Positions 28,931 through 39,523 of a stretch of DNA of 64,000 nt are shown in pieces. The notes under the pieces were generated by a model. It was given only the letters and a program-made list of their open reading frames with translations. It made no database searches and was not told the origin of the DNA. Made by a program: the position numbers and the translations under genes. The stretch is taken from the NCBI RefSeq assembly GCF_026262505.1, contig NW_026529174.1, positions 293,917-357,916 of the forward strand. Direction: 5' to 3'. The DNA comes from Trichomonas vaginalis G3 (lineage: Eukaryota; Parabasalia; Trichomonadida; Trichomonadidae). Positions within the stretch are counted from its first letter, which is position 1. Every line of letters starts with the position of its first letter.

Positions 28931-29859
28931 TTATGGAGAAATTTTAGTTCATAACTTTATATTTTAAGGTTAATACAAAATATTTGCAAAGGTTTATGTT
29001 CTTTCTTGATAAATAAATCTTTAAAACGAAAAATATCTTAGATTACAAATTGTCAGCTTTGATAATCCTTTCTATCATGAACTTATTTTTTTTTCATGAA
29101 AAATATAAGTAATAATCAGTATTCTCAATAATACTTAAAAATACTGTAATAAACAGAAATTCATCAAAAGTGACATCTCTCAATTTTTTGACATTTGTAA
29201 ATTCTAAATTGAATGAGAAAAATGAAATAATACTAAGCATAATACAATATTCTAGATTTAATTATAATTAGGAAAAAGTTAGTTTTGAGAGTACTTTTCA
29301 TAGGCATATAGAATGAAATCTTCTGAAAAATAATATCACATAAACTCATATTATTTTCTAATATATAACTATTTTATATAAAAATCAAATTCAATGATCT
29401 TAAAAGCGAAGGATAAACCTCAAAATTTACGAATATAATGAGTGGGAATATAATGCTTATCTATCATAAAACCATATGAAATATCAATTTTTGCTTTACG
29501 CCTAATTTTTGACGACAATTAGCAAAAAATGTTAAATGTTAACACTCAGTCCATTTGAATATGAAAAATAAAATTGACTTTGATTAAATGTTTTTATTTA
29601 TCATGCAATTCTTCTTGCGACCAAAGATTTGAATAAAAGTTCAAAAAATAAGATAGCTTAAAAAATAATATACGGTAGTGTTTACTAATAGATGAATAGT
29701 ATATAAATTCTATTAAAATGAATTTGATCCAAAAAAATATATAAAATTTGATCATAAATAAAATCGTTTTAAATTACTTCTTCATTTAAATTATAACAAT
29801 TATTTTTGGTTTTATATTTTACAATAGCAAGTAGAAGTACAGTAATCGGATCTAAAAAA
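28931..29859. other. AT-rich intergenic region
   Basis: About 930 bases between the BspA-like fragment and the Myb gene, with no credible open frame. Two short frames ending near 29769 are shadows or chance. Nothing else visible. Confidence 0.4.
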
Positions 29860-30435
29860 TTATAAGAAATTTTCCTCAATTGATAGTTGTTGCGGTTCAA
29901 AATTAGAATCGAAAGACATTTGTGAGTTATCATATGTAAAATCAATTGAATCAAAAGCAATGCCGTGATGAATTTCACCAACTACTGTGGGTGGTGAGCG
30001 CTTAGCATGAGATACTGAAAGTATGTTCTTAGAATCCTTGCGCATCAACACAATCCATCTATTTTTAATATTTACGTCTGTCCTGTTTTGGAAATAAGAG
30101 GAAATTTCAACCCACTTGGGTCCCAATTCATAATATTTCATCCTTAGAAGATTATCTTCATCTTCTGTCCAAGGGGTATTTCTCACTGATGGGCTGAGAT
30201 AATGTTTCCAGCGTTCTCTGCATTGTCTAACGGATCTACCTGGAAGCTCTTTCGCAATGGCATTAAAGTTGTTGGCTGTGTATTTCTGAACTAATTGAAT
30301 TAACTTTGCGTCTTCTTCTTTTGTGAATTGGGACCTAACTTTACTATGGGCATTTTGGTTGAGGAAGTATGTCCTTAATAGCTCCTTTTCATGGTCTGAA
30401 AGTTTAGCCAAAAGGAGTTGTAGCTCGTCTTCCAT
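29860..30435 (-). CDS. Two-repeat Myb-like DNA-binding protein (191 aa)
   Basis: Intact frame with ATG 30435, preceded by an initiator-like GTTCATTATT. Residues about 35-85 form the first Myb repeat (FTKEEDAKLIQLVQKY, then RSVRQCRERWKHYL). Residues about 88-138 form the second (PWTEDEDNLLRMKYYELGPK, then NIKNRWIVLMRK). The spacing of the three aromatic residues in each repeat is largely kept. Small R2R3-type Myb proteins are abundant in trichomonads and control promoters there. The C-terminal 50 residues are unordered and acidic. Target genes unknown. Confidence 0.9.
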   Translation of the reverse strand: MEDELQLLLAKLSDHEKELLRTYFLNQNAHSKVRSQFTKEEDAKLIQLVQKYTANNFNAIAKELPGRSVRQCRERWKHYLSPSVRNTPWTEDEDNLLRMKYYELGPKWVEISSYFQNRTDVNIKNRWIVLMRKDSKNILSVSHAKRSPPTVVGEIHHGIAFDSIDFTYDNSQMSFDSNFEPQQLSIEENFL

Positions 30436-33132
30436 AATAATGAACTTTAAATTTCAATTCCTCACAATTTGACCTCTGCTCGCTTCAGAAATATTGAATG
30501 TGTGTAAATTGATAAATAATAAAATTAATAAACAATAAATGATATTTAAAATTTTTTTGTGATTTCCGAAATTGAAATAAAATATTTTGTGATCTTATTT
30601 AGGTCACTATTTATGTTCTCATACAGCATATAAGACATTTTTCAATTAAATAGTTTCAACCAAAAAATGCTGGCAAACAATTATAAAAATAGTTTTTGAC
30701 AAAAAAAAATTAATTTTTGACAAAAAAAATTTTGATCAAATGTATCTGCATTTTTCACATCATAGTGCTGAATTTCTACATGCTTAATCATTACAATTCA
30801 TTTAATGATTCATTTTGTGATTGTTGATAATGAATCTCAATTGTCAGTTCTAAATTTTTCATTTATATTTTTGTTTGAATTCCATCAATAGATAATAATG
30901 TTAGGTTTTGATATTAGAGTAGATATCTATCTATTTAGAAATATTTCAATCTCTTTATCTTATCATTTTTGATAAAAAAGATCAAAATCTTTAAAATTAA
31001 GATATGAATTTTTAATAGTTTATCATATGAATATCAACTATAGACATAGATAAGTAATGATATTTGATTTTTCAAATCCTGGATATAGGAAATTTTTCCG
31101 ATTCTGAATCATTATTATTTTAAATTTTATGTACCCTTCTGAATCTTGATTGCATCATGTTGTCAAATCCATATTATAAATGAATAAATATTAAATAGTG
31201 AATTTCAGATTAAATTTCAATCACTTCCAAATTACTTTTTTTCTATAATTAGAACAGAATAATATGCAAATGCTCCGAAAGTTTAGTATTAAATTCAATT
31301 AATATCTAATTATAAAAAGCAAATTTTGACAAAAAAAATGCCGGGAAAATTTAATATCGTCCTTCTCAATTATGATTTGTTAGCCACGCGACAAATTGTT
31401 AATTAATTCTCATGAGAGAATATAGTTACATATCTTTTTAAAGTTGACCTGACGTTGAAATAAAAACGACGTTGTACAAAATTTTGAGAGACAGAACTTT
31501 TCTCCATCTAATTTTAAAAGTGCATATTCAAAATCATTGAATGACAATTTTTAATAAAAAACTTCCAAATAAGCAATACCCCTTTAAATTCTGTCCTGAA
31601 ATTTATTAGAAACAATCTAAGTTTGATAGTGTTACAAATAATGAAATATGTGTGCACTATAAATTCAGGCAAAATTAAATTAAAAAAATATTAAATATCT
31701 TTTCAAAATTTCAAAAATTTAACAAGTGAATTCAATATCCTCTAGACAAAATTTATGTCTACTATTATTTTGGGTATGAGTGATTATCAATATCAAAAAT
31801 TAATCAAGAATTAATCATTTCAAATAATATCTAAAAAAATTAGAATAAATAATTATATTAGTGAAAAGGTATTTTCTCTTCATATTGTTAACAATCCAAT
31901 ATTCGATTTATTTTTGTAAAACATTGAAAATCATTATCAAAATTTCTAAATCATTAATTTAAGCCTATTAATTTCTCCTTTTTTATAATGAAATAGATGT
32001 TGCATGATTACTTGATTAAGTCTGATTCTTGTGCAAGGGAAATTATAGTTTTATTATAACATCATTGCAATTTCATCAAAAAAAAGGTAAAATCTTGTAA
32101 ATGGGCTTTTGGATTTAAACATTCTTTCTCCAGCTCCTCGAAATTCATAGAATTGATCCGTAATATGAAAATTGATCTGAATTATCCTTATTTTTTGAAT
32201 ACAACGGGCGTGAATAATCGTTTAGATATCAAATGGAAATAATGTAAAAAATTCATAACCCTTAGAGTATCAAGCTATTAACGATATTTTATAAACAATA
32301 AGTTTGTTTAAACACCACAAAAGACAAATGGAGAATTGAATAAACATGTTTACACTTATTTGATCGGACTGTAAAAAATAAGCTGTTTGCGAAGACTTTC
32401 GAGCGAAAATTGGGCGGGAAAATTTCACCGAGAAAAAATATGGGCAGGAAAAATTAAATGAAGATAAATAAACAAAAAATAAATGGTGTCATTCTACAAT
32501 AAATAGTATGTTTATTTAGGTTGAAATCAATAAGCTGATAACAAAAGTTTGATTAGTTGTTGACCTAGATAAATCTACAAAGCAAATGTAACAATAAAGT
32601 ATGATTAGGAATTAGAAAATATTGAAAAATTAATTATTCTGCCAATTTTCTTCTGAAATTTTCTGAGTGTGATTTAAAATTCAATTTTGTTGATTTTAAT
32701 TATGAATGGTATAGTTCTTACAGTATGACATATTATATTTTAGAAGATTATAATCTTTTCAAAAGAAAAAGATTTTATCGGTAAACAAATTGAGATAAAA
32801 GTGATCTCACAAAATTATAGTTTTCAGAGAAGCATTGAATAAAGATTGATGTTAGGTTTAAATAACTTTTTAAAAACAGATATACGTAATTTTTATATTT
32901 CAACGATTATCACCATGTATTCAAAATTGTGTGAGAAGGAGAGCTAAATTATAATTTGTTGAGACTGGATTATATTTCATGGTCCAAAAACAATAAAAAC
33001 ACGTTATAATTGAAAAATTTTATTCATGAATATTGATAAATATATGATTCATACAACAACTTATTTTCAAAATCTAATCAAATTCTATATATGAATTGAA
33101 GGGCAATTGAATTTACATTTTCAATTCACTCG
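30436..33132. other. 2.7-kb AT-rich gap
   Basis: No open frame, RNA gene or tandem repeat found on either strand. A short GC-richer spot at 32405-32425 contains GGGCGGGAAAA, and a second GGGCAGGAAAA lies at 32441. They resemble E2F-type sites but are not placed at a promoter I can define. Confidence 0.4.
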
Positions 33133-33546
33133 ATGCTACATAAATGCAGTGAAGAGATCATGATAAAACTGAAGCACCGAAACAATTGTCCAAGGTATCA
33201 GTTTGTTAGAATCGATAAACCAATCTCTATTATCCATCAAGAATATGGGATTGTAGAATGTGTTTACAATGGAGTTGTGTTAAACCAAGAATTGACCTTC
33301 AGGGACTATGCAATGAAAAGTGGGGCTGTCATTAATGTTGTTTTTGAAAAAGAGAGAAATCCAAATCCTCAAAGGTTACGTGAACTTGGACTTCCAGAGC
33401 AAGATCAATATGGTCCTTTGGTTGAATACAATGGAAGGAAGATCACCCAAAAGCAGTATCAATTCGAAAAATTAGTAGAACAACTCGTTGAGTTGAGACG
33501 TCAAAACTACAACAATTACTTTGAGATCCAACAAAGATCAAATTGA
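33133..33546 (+). CDS. Ubiquitin-like-fold protein (137 aa), tentative
   Basis: Intact frame; the ATG follows TTCACTCG, an initiator-like sequence. Residues about 10-72 show a beta-grasp-like pattern (YQFVRIDKPISIIHQEYG, VYNGVVLNQELTFRDYAM, KSGAVINVVFEK) in which the Y-N-G-x-x-L and G-A-x-I-x-V-V parts resemble ubiquitin-like domains. There is no C-terminal Gly-Gly. The rest is a charged helix (QYQFEKLVEQLVELRRQN). It could be a ubiquitin-domain adaptor; the family is not certain. Confidence 0.45.
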   Translation: MLHKCSEEIMIKLKHRNNCPRYQFVRIDKPISIIHQEYGIVECVYNGVVLNQELTFRDYAMKSGAVINVVFEKERNPNPQRLRELGLPEQDQYGPLVEYNGRKITQKQYQFEKLVEQLVELRRQNYNNYFEIQQRSN

Positions 33547-33889
33547 CCTACATGCCAACATGATATCAATTTATGACTGCAATTCTACATTGTAATTAAG
33601 TTTTCGCCCAAACCCTAATGAGTAAAAGGTGTTTTATATAAACCATTTACACAATACACTTGCTTAAAGCTTTTCAATTATATTTTTTAACAAGATTTGA
33701 TTGGAAAAATTTTTTGCTTCTAAAACAGAAAGATTAATATGTGAGCGTTTGATTTCAATTGTCGATACTACTTTGCCAAACGCTAAAAATAGAATCAAAA
33801 AATTAAAATTCTTCCCGAATTAATTTCAATTTTCAGATACTTTTGAATTATAGACGGAATGTTTATTAAACGAAAACTATTGATCGGAC
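33547..33889. other. Intergenic region before the ankyrin gene
   Basis: About 340 AT-rich bases with no open frame or repeat. It should contain the promoter of the ankyrin gene, but I see no clear initiator near its ATG. Confidence 0.35.
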
Positions 33890-35950
33890 ATGACGCGTCG
33901 AAAGTATCTTTCAGATATTACTATTCCACCAGAGCTCCAAAACCTCGACAAATTAGAAGACATGCTTAGAACAATATCGGAAGATACATTTGATGACACA
34001 ATTAGGTTTCTTAAAAATTATATGACAGAAGGGCCTTATATTTATGATGTATTTCTACAACTTTCATTATATTTACGCATTAGAAAGGAAAACAAGGATT
34101 TTTACATACGCCTTTATGAAGAATTAAAAGATTACGCTTTTAAATACCCACATTTCATTCCATTAACAAAAACACCCCCTATTGAAAGTAATTTTAAAGA
34201 TGAGCGTCTAAAGAGACTGTTTTCAACTAATGAAATCAATCAACAATTTGCATACACAGATTATCACGTGAAGCTGAAGAATGCAATTAAAGAAGACGAT
34301 TTTGATAGCTTTAACGCAATTATGCTTAATATGTCAGAAGACGAAAAAGAAAAATTACTGTTAAAAATCGACGAATACGAGTATTTTATTCCAATGACAG
34401 CAACACTTCTAGAATATGTTGCATTAAATGGATCGATCAATATATTCAAATATTTATTCATGAGTTATGAAAATATTACACCAAGTGTTGGATATTTTGC
34501 TTCATTTGGTGGAAACCTCGAAATCATCAGATTATTACAACAAGAAAATCAGAACTTGTCAATGGTCTTGCTTGGAGCTATTCATTCTCAAAGAGACGAT
34601 ATTTATGATTGGGCGATTGATAATCTCGAATTTGATCCTTTTACAGTTAGAAATGCTTACGAATCTTACAACCTACATGTATTCATAAGCTGTTTTGAGC
34701 TTAATTTCCCTCCAAAACTAATTTCTCTAAAATATTCTTACGATTTATTCAAATACTTGATCGATACGATCAAACTTCCTCTTGAGCGAAATGACCTCTT
34801 GGAATGCGCTTATATGGAAGATTGTCCAATAATAATGGAAAAATCTTTTCGGATCTCGGAAACACAACATATCCGAAATATCAATTCATTCAGATACGTC
34901 AAGCCGTATGAATCATGTTTAGATGCTCTAACTGTTTATTTAAAGAATATTAATCCACATAAAATCGTAGAAATGGCAGAGTTCTTCAAAGAAGCGGTAG
35001 AACACAATTGTACAAAACTAGTTGAGGCTATGCTTCATTACGGGTTTGATGTAAATGCTATTGCTGATGAAGATTTGTTCAAAAGAATTAAAACGTCAGA
35101 AATTGGAAACTTGATGATCGAGTATGGTCTTAAAGTTGATATTTTGATAGCGATCAACTACTTTCCAGCTGATTGTCTCAAAGTTTTGATATCAAAAGGA
35201 ATTAACCCAAATAAACCAGGAAAGTACTACATTCCGAAGCTGAAACCTTTACCAATTAACGCAAAAATCGGTGAGTTCTATCCATTCCATGATCCTTTCC
35301 CTGTTCATTTAACAAATCAAGATCGGCCGGCAATTTCTTACTTTTCTATCAAAAATTTCACCAATAAGCAAGAACCTTTATCATATTTTCCATTACATTA
35401 TGCAGTTCAATGCGGAAGCATAGCAAAAGTTCAAATTTTAGTTGAGTCGGGAGCCGACGTCAACAAATTGGACGAAAATTACAGATTACCTATATTTTAT
35501 AGTTGGAACAACTCGATTTCGGATTATTTACTTGCGAAATCAACGAAAATAGAATTGGAGAAAAGAATTCAGCTGAAAAGCTTGATTTTCGCAGATCCAA
35601 ATTCATGGATGACCTCTGATAATATCTATAACATGAATTACAACATCTCTGCTGAAGCTTTCAGAATTTCCAAGATAATGGGTTCTGAAAAAATCACAGT
35701 TGACCATGTTTTGAAGGCTGTAAAGTCGATTTCCCATGATTATTTCAAGGAAATTTCGCCTCTTCTTTATCCTGATCCGGAGACATTTTTCAAAGGAGAT
35801 TTGAGTGGCGTATGGAAGCCAAACAAATTCGTGAAAGATGAGAACGTCATTAGATTTATCCTTAGAATAACAAGTATCAAAACGAAAAATAATTCATTCA
35901 TGTTTGCTATCAATGAATCCATTCATCGCACTAGAAATACTATTTACTAG
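33890..35950 (+). CDS. Ankyrin-repeat protein (686 aa), trichomonad DUF3447-like type
   Basis: One intact frame. The N-terminal 150 residues are helical and charged, as in the large trichomonad ankyrin family. Degenerate repeats follow, and the clearest ankyrin repeat lies near residues 500-535 (FPLHYAVQCGSIAKVQILVE then SGADVNKLDENYRLPIF). Earlier repeats such as LVEAMLHYGFDVNAIADED and LKVLISKGINPNKP keep the family pattern. No signal peptide or membrane segment, so probably cytosolic and protein-binding. The partner is unknown. Confidence 0.8.
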   Translation: MTRRKYLSDITIPPELQNLDKLEDMLRTISEDTFDDTIRFLKNYMTEGPYIYDVFLQLSLYLRIRKENKDFYIRLYEELKDYAFKYPHFIPLTKTPPIESNFKDERLKRLFSTNEINQQFAYTDYHVKLKNAIKEDDFDSFNAIMLNMSEDEKEKLLLKIDEYEYFIPMTATLLEYVALNGSINIFKYLFMSYENITPSVGYFASFGGNLEIIRLLQQENQNLSMVLLGAIHSQRDDIYDWAIDNLEFDPFTVRNAYESYNLHVFISCFELNFPPKLISLKYSYDLFKYLIDTIKLPLERNDLLECAYMEDCPIIMEKSFRISETQHIRNINSFRYVKPYESCLDALTVYLKNINPHKIVEMAEFFKEAVEHNCTKLVEAMLHYGFDVNAIADEDLFKRIKTSEIGNLMIEYGLKVDILIAINYFPADCLKVLISKGINPNKPGKYYIPKLKPLPINAKIGEFYPFHDPFPVHLTNQDRPAISYFSIKNFTNKQEPLSYFPLHYAVQCGSIAKVQILVESGADVNKLDENYRLPIFYSWNNSISDYLLAKSTKIELEKRIQLKSLIFADPNSWMTSDNIYNMNYNISAEAFRISKIMGSEKITVDHVLKAVKSISHDYFKEISPLLYPDPETFFKGDLSGVWKPNKFVKDENVIRFILRITSIKTKNNSFMFAINESIHRTRNTIY

Positions 35951-36338
35951 GTCATATATCTTTTAAATATTATATTGTTTTTGTTTTTATTGTAAAATAT
36001 ATTTTAGCTATCTGAATATTTTTCATTAACGAATCAAAAAAAAACGAAGAAGTGGCAGAACTATGATGAATCTACCAAATCTAAATTAATATTAACGCAA
36101 TCAACAAATTATTTCATAAAAATTATCACAATCAATGCTTGAAACAATGTTGAAGATGATATCTAACTATAGTGCATATCAGCTACATATTCCTTTCGCA
36201 TTAACCACTAATATTTCCATGAAATGAAGCTAATATCTCCACAAAACCTATACTTTTATCATATGAAAAATAGCAACACTGAGGTTGAGATGTTATAGAA
36301 AGTAATTTTAAGATGGTTTTATTAGCAAAACATATAAT
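35951..36338. other. Gap between convergent ankyrin and surface-protein genes
   Basis: About 390 AT-rich bases between two genes that end toward each other. No open frame or hairpin of note. Confidence 0.35.
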
Positions 36339-37727
36339 TTAAACTATACTGTCAACTATGACTGAATGATCGTCACGCTTTGCGTAGTTATGCTTCATTA
36401 TAATGACAGTAATAATAGTTGCAAGAACTATTCCGGCAATAAGTCCTCCAAATACGGAACCAAGTATCATTCCCCTTTCTAATTTCTTTCTTTCCTTGAT
36501 GATCTTCTCTTCTTTAAGATTCTGGCAATCTTCGTCGCACTCGTTTGGATCTATTGTTGGGAATGGTGTTGGTTCGTATTTCGGAGTTCTTGTGACTGGT
36601 TCTTTTCTATACGAGATTGTGCAGTATGCCTCTTTATCCTTGGATGGTTCTTCACCATCAGGGAATTCGACGGTGTAAACTGTCATATTTGGATTTGATT
36701 CTTCGTAAAGAGGTGCCATGACAATTGTGCAATTTGGCTGTGGAGGAACTGGTTGTGGCTCTGGTGTTGGAGTTACTAGTCCTGGAGGTGCCTCATAACC
36801 CCATTGTGCAGGAACATAAGCTTCTCCAGCTGCTTCGAAGCCACAAATCTCATCGCCTTGCTCTGGGTAATTATGTTTGAATTCGATTTCGGTTTCACTC
36901 TTGCTTTCAATTTTGGCATCTTTAGACTTTGGATCAATTTCGCCATCACAAGTATTTCCATTAATATAGGAACTTGTAACAATCAATTTCTTGTCACATT
37001 GGAATAAATATTGACAAGTATTATCTTTGAAATTGCAATTATCGATTTCCATTGGCTGATACGAAGAAATTAATACTCCATTATCTGATTGTGGAAGAAT
37101 TTTCCCAACAAAATTGCAATAATGTATCTTGAAAGTGGCCTCATTTGAATATGTACTTATTACTCTTCCATTTGTCTGCGTATTTTCATTAATTGTGCAG
37201 AATGCGGCATAAGAATCATTCATTCTGGTACTTACTTCAAATGCTGCAACGCTACTGGCTTTAAATTTTGAAAAATTCGAATTTGAAATCTGTTGAGTTT
37301 GATATTCGAATGAGCAGGTAATATATGGACTTTCCTCTGTTGTTGAAGCTGTTAATCCATACACAAGACTCTTCTGTCCAGGGCTTGAATAAACGAATTG
37401 GCCGCCCATGCTTGTAACACAGTCTTGGCCACATATATAGTAGGCTACATTATTTCTGCATAGAAGACAAATGGCTCCTTTCTGTTGACTTCCATAATTT
37501 TTAACGTTTATTAATGAAACCATGTAAAGCAAAGCATCGTTTTTTTCATCACGTATAATAATTGTTGATCCATATCCAACTATATCTTTGAAAATGGAAT
37601 TAACAATATAAATGTTTCCACCACTGTCATATTTAAATTGATCATCAGAGAAAGTTTCTTTTCTCTTCACAGTGACAGGAGATGTTTCCCCATAGAATTT
37701 TTCCCAAATAGGGAAATCTGAATGCAA
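36339..37727 (-). CDS. Putative surface protein with C-terminal membrane anchor, 5' end unclear
   Basis: The frame lacks an ATG: it opens shortly after an in-frame stop, and position 37727 is TTG. There is no signal peptide, so the true 5' end is probably lost or out of frame. The body has short N-x-F/C-x-F repeats (IDNCNFKDNTC, SYINGNTCDG) suggesting a right-handed beta-helix, as in trichomonad Pmp/adhesin-like surface proteins. Then come a Pro-rich linker (TPTPEPQPVPPQP), one membrane segment (GMILGSVFGGLIAGIVLATI) and a short tail (KHNYAKRDDHSVIVD). The Polinton 2 insertion lies 102 bases upstream and may have removed the promoter or start. Confidence 0.6.
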   Translation of the reverse strand: MHSDFPIWEKFYGETSPVTVKRKETFSDDQFKYDSGGNIYIVNSIFKDIVGYGSTIIIRDEKNDALLYMVSLINVKNYGSQQKGAICLLCRNNVAYYICGQDCVTSMGGQFVYSSPGQKSLVYGLTASTTEESPYITCSFEYQTQQISNSNFSKFKASSVAAFEVSTRMNDSYAAFCTINENTQTNGRVISTYSNEATFKIHYCNFVGKILPQSDNGVLISSYQPMEIDNCNFKDNTCQYLFQCDKKLIVTSSYINGNTCDGEIDPKSKDAKIESKSETEIEFKHNYPEQGDEICGFEAAGEAYVPAQWGYEAPPGLVTPTPEPQPVPPQPNCTIVMAPLYEESNPNMTVYTVEFPDGEEPSKDKEAYCTISYRKEPVTRTPKYEPTPFPTIDPNECDEDCQNLKEEKIIKERKKLERGMILGSVFGGLIAGIVLATIITVIIMKHNYAKRDDHSVIVDSIV

Positions 37728-37829
37728 TTTTGGAGATTTTTAGAAAATTCAAATATGATAGACATGTGTTATTTTATGTGCTCTATGAGTTTATCAGCTT
37801 AATTTGGAGTTATTATCAAATTTCAAAAA

Positions 37830-38038
37830 AGTAGTATATGAGTGCGGGTTATGTGACTTTTTTTGTAAACGTAAGAATTCATACAATATTGAACGATTTT
37901 GTATCATTTTTTTTAACATATGAAGTAAAAAATGTATGATTCTTACGGTTTTTATTCTTACGTTTTTGAATAAATCAAGATTTAAAAATTGACTTCTTAC
38001 GTAAAATTAAAACTAAGTTAAATTTATTTTTTTTATTT
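37830..38038 (+). repeat. Left terminal inverted repeat of Polinton 2 (209 bp)
   Basis: It matches 57948-58156 inverted with no difference that I can see. It contains the motif TTCTTACG and its inverse several times, at irregular spacing. The target duplication CAAAAA lies at 37824-37829. It is much shorter than that of Polinton 1 and unrelated in sequence. Confidence 0.95.
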
Positions 38039-38055
38039 TTTTAATTCGTAAGAAA

Positions 38056-38535
38056 ATGAGTGGATCAAGATTCGTAACCGTCAATCAATTAATGGATGCT
38101 CTTTCACCAATTCTTGAAAATGTTAAACAAGTAGATGTTTATTTCGATGATTATGTAGAAAGTTTATATTATAAAGGTAAACATAATATTAAACCTATTG
38201 CTTTTGCATTTGATAATAAATTAATTGAAAATGCAAAAATTTGGGAATTAATTCCGAATATTGAATTTATAACAAATATTAATGATAAATGGTTTAAACG
38301 AATTCCAACCACAAAAGTTCTTTGTAAATTAATGATCAAAACTGAGGAAAAAGAATTTAACGAGTTTAAATATCATCCAAATAAAGTTTCAGAACTAGAA
38401 AATGAAAAACTTCAGAAAAAATTAAATGATAAACTTTCAAATGATCGTATTGAAAAAATAAATAAACTAGCAGAAGTTGCATTTAATAATGAAATATTTG
38501 ATGAATATAACCTTGAACTCAGTGATGGGCTTTAA
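38056..38535 (+). CDS. Hypothetical 159-aa protein of Polinton 2
   Basis: Intact frame just inside the left terminal repeat; the ATG follows a T-rich leader ending TAAGAAAATG. Alpha/beta N-terminal half (VDVYFDDYVESLYYKGK) and charged helical C-terminal half. No recognised domain. It converges on the 126-aa gene; their ends overlap by 4 bases at a GC-rich hairpin. Confidence 0.5.
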   Translation: MSGSRFVTVNQLMDALSPILENVKQVDVYFDDYVESLYYKGKHNIKPIAFAFDNKLIENAKIWELIPNIEFITNINDKWFKRIPTTKVLCKLMIKTEEKEFNEFKYHPNKVSELENEKLQKKLNDKLSNDRIEKINKLAEVAFNNEIFDEYNLELSDGL

Positions 38536-38912
38536 GGACCCGGGCTCAACGAGTCATGATTTATGAAATCAATTATTTGATTCATTCTTTCTTCAATCTC
38601 TTCTATTCTTTTTGTTAAATCATCTATTTTCATTAATGAGGTGATTCTTGATTGAGGAATAGATTTCAAACTAACCACCCCTTTTATTTTTGAAATTTTG
38701 AATCCATCAACTTTAAACATTTTATTCAATTTACATGTTGTCAATTCTTCAAATAATTTTTTATTATTAGCATAATAGTCATTAAATTCTTTAACAGATG
38801 AAAAAATTTTTATTTCAGTAATTGGTTTAACAACGTTTATTTTTTGTTGAACATTTTCACTTTCATTTATTTCTTCCTCCTCTGTTTCATTTATTTTTAA
38901 AATCGGTTTCAT
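38532..38912 (-). CDS. Hypothetical 126-aa protein of Polinton 2
   Basis: Intact frame. Acidic N-terminus (NETEEEEINESENVQ), a mixed middle, and a C-terminal coiled coil (LTKRIEEIEERMNQIIDF) ending DSLSPGP, the last codons being read from a GC-rich hairpin (38543-38555). No known domain. Confidence 0.45.
   Translation of the reverse strand: MKPILKINETEEEEINESENVQQKINVVKPITEIKIFSSVKEFNDYYANNKKLFEELTTCKLNKMFKVDGFKISKIKGVVSLKSIPQSRITSLMKIDDLTKRIEEIEERMNQIIDFINHDSLSPGP
38543..38555. repeat. GC-rich hairpin between convergent genes
   Basis: GGCTC-AAC-GAGTC, 5-bp stem with one G-T pair and 3-base loop, preceded by GGACCC. The arm is related to GACTC-nnn-GAGTC in the double hairpins at 56785 and 57684. 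Confidence 0.45.
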
Positions 38913-38978
38913 TTATCATTAAATAAAAATTAGAATATAAGTGATGAAATATATTTTTTAATTAATATTAAATCAGAA

Positions 38979-39215
38979 ATGGCGGCAGGATTCTTTAAAA
39001 AATTATGGGATGGAATTAAGAAAGCTGCGGGTTGGGTTCATAAAAAGATTATTAAACCCGTTGCAAACTTTTTGGCACCAGTAGCGAAAACGGCAGGAAC
39101 TATCATAGGTGGAGTATTAGGTACAAAAGCAGGTAATCCGGCAATGGGAGCACAAGCAGGTAACGCAATTGGTGGAATTGCTGAAGGAATACTTAATAAA
39201 ATAGGAGGTAGATAG
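38979..39215 (+). CDS. Amphipathic, Gly-rich small virion-type peptide (78 aa)
   Basis: Intact frame. An amphipathic Lys/Trp helix at the N-terminus (MAAGFFKKLWDGIKKAAGW, then KKIIKPV) precedes a Gly/Ala-rich hydrophobic part (AGTIIGGVLGTKAGNPAMG). This layout is like membrane-active minor capsid peptides of the adenovirus pVI/pX kind. A shorter relative lies on the opposite strand at 39287-39454. Role is inference. Confidence 0.55.
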   Translation: MAAGFFKKLWDGIKKAAGWVHKKIIKPVANFLAPVAKTAGTIIGGVLGTKAGNPAMGAQAGNAIGGIAEGILNKIGGR

Positions 39216-39286
39216 TGGAAAAATAAATAAATATTATTTTTATCTTAGTATCGGTTGTAGTCTTTGATAAACTTTTTCTCCTTTAT

Positions 39287-39454
39287 TTAAATTTCTCTTA
39301 TTGGGGCAGCTTTTGGCGTTATTGATTCAGCAATGTCACTAATTGCTTCTTTATTCTTAAATATCCAATTTGCTCCTTTCTTCATTGTTTCCCAAACTTT
39401 ATGCGCTCCTCTTTTTACTTTATCCCACAGTTTCTTAAATATACCTGCAGCCAT
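39287..39454 (-). CDS. Second amphipathic peptide (55 aa), convergent paralogue
   Basis: A short frame from ATG 39454 to TAA 39287. It starts MAAGIFKKLWDKVKRGAHKV, matching MAAGFFKKLWDGIKK of the gene at 38979, and continues with Trp/Lys-rich amphipathic helix (WETMKKGANWIFK). It has no Gly-rich tail. The similarity and opposite orientation suggest an inverted duplication of a membrane-active capsid peptide. Its divergent partner is the capsid gene at 39524. Confidence 0.6.
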   Translation of the reverse strand: MAAGIFKKLWDKVKRGAHKVWETMKKGANWIFKNKEAISDIAESITPKAAPIREI

Positions 39455-39523
39455 AGTTGATTATTTCATTAAAATTAAAAATTCATTTTCATCTTTTAAT
39501 TTTGATTTTTTATTTAATAATAA

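Noticed and set aside
32405-32451. E2F-type sites GGGCGGGAAAA and GGGCAGGAAAA
   Set aside because: They lie about 700 bases from the nearest start and no promoter can be defined; may be chance in a GC-richer spot.
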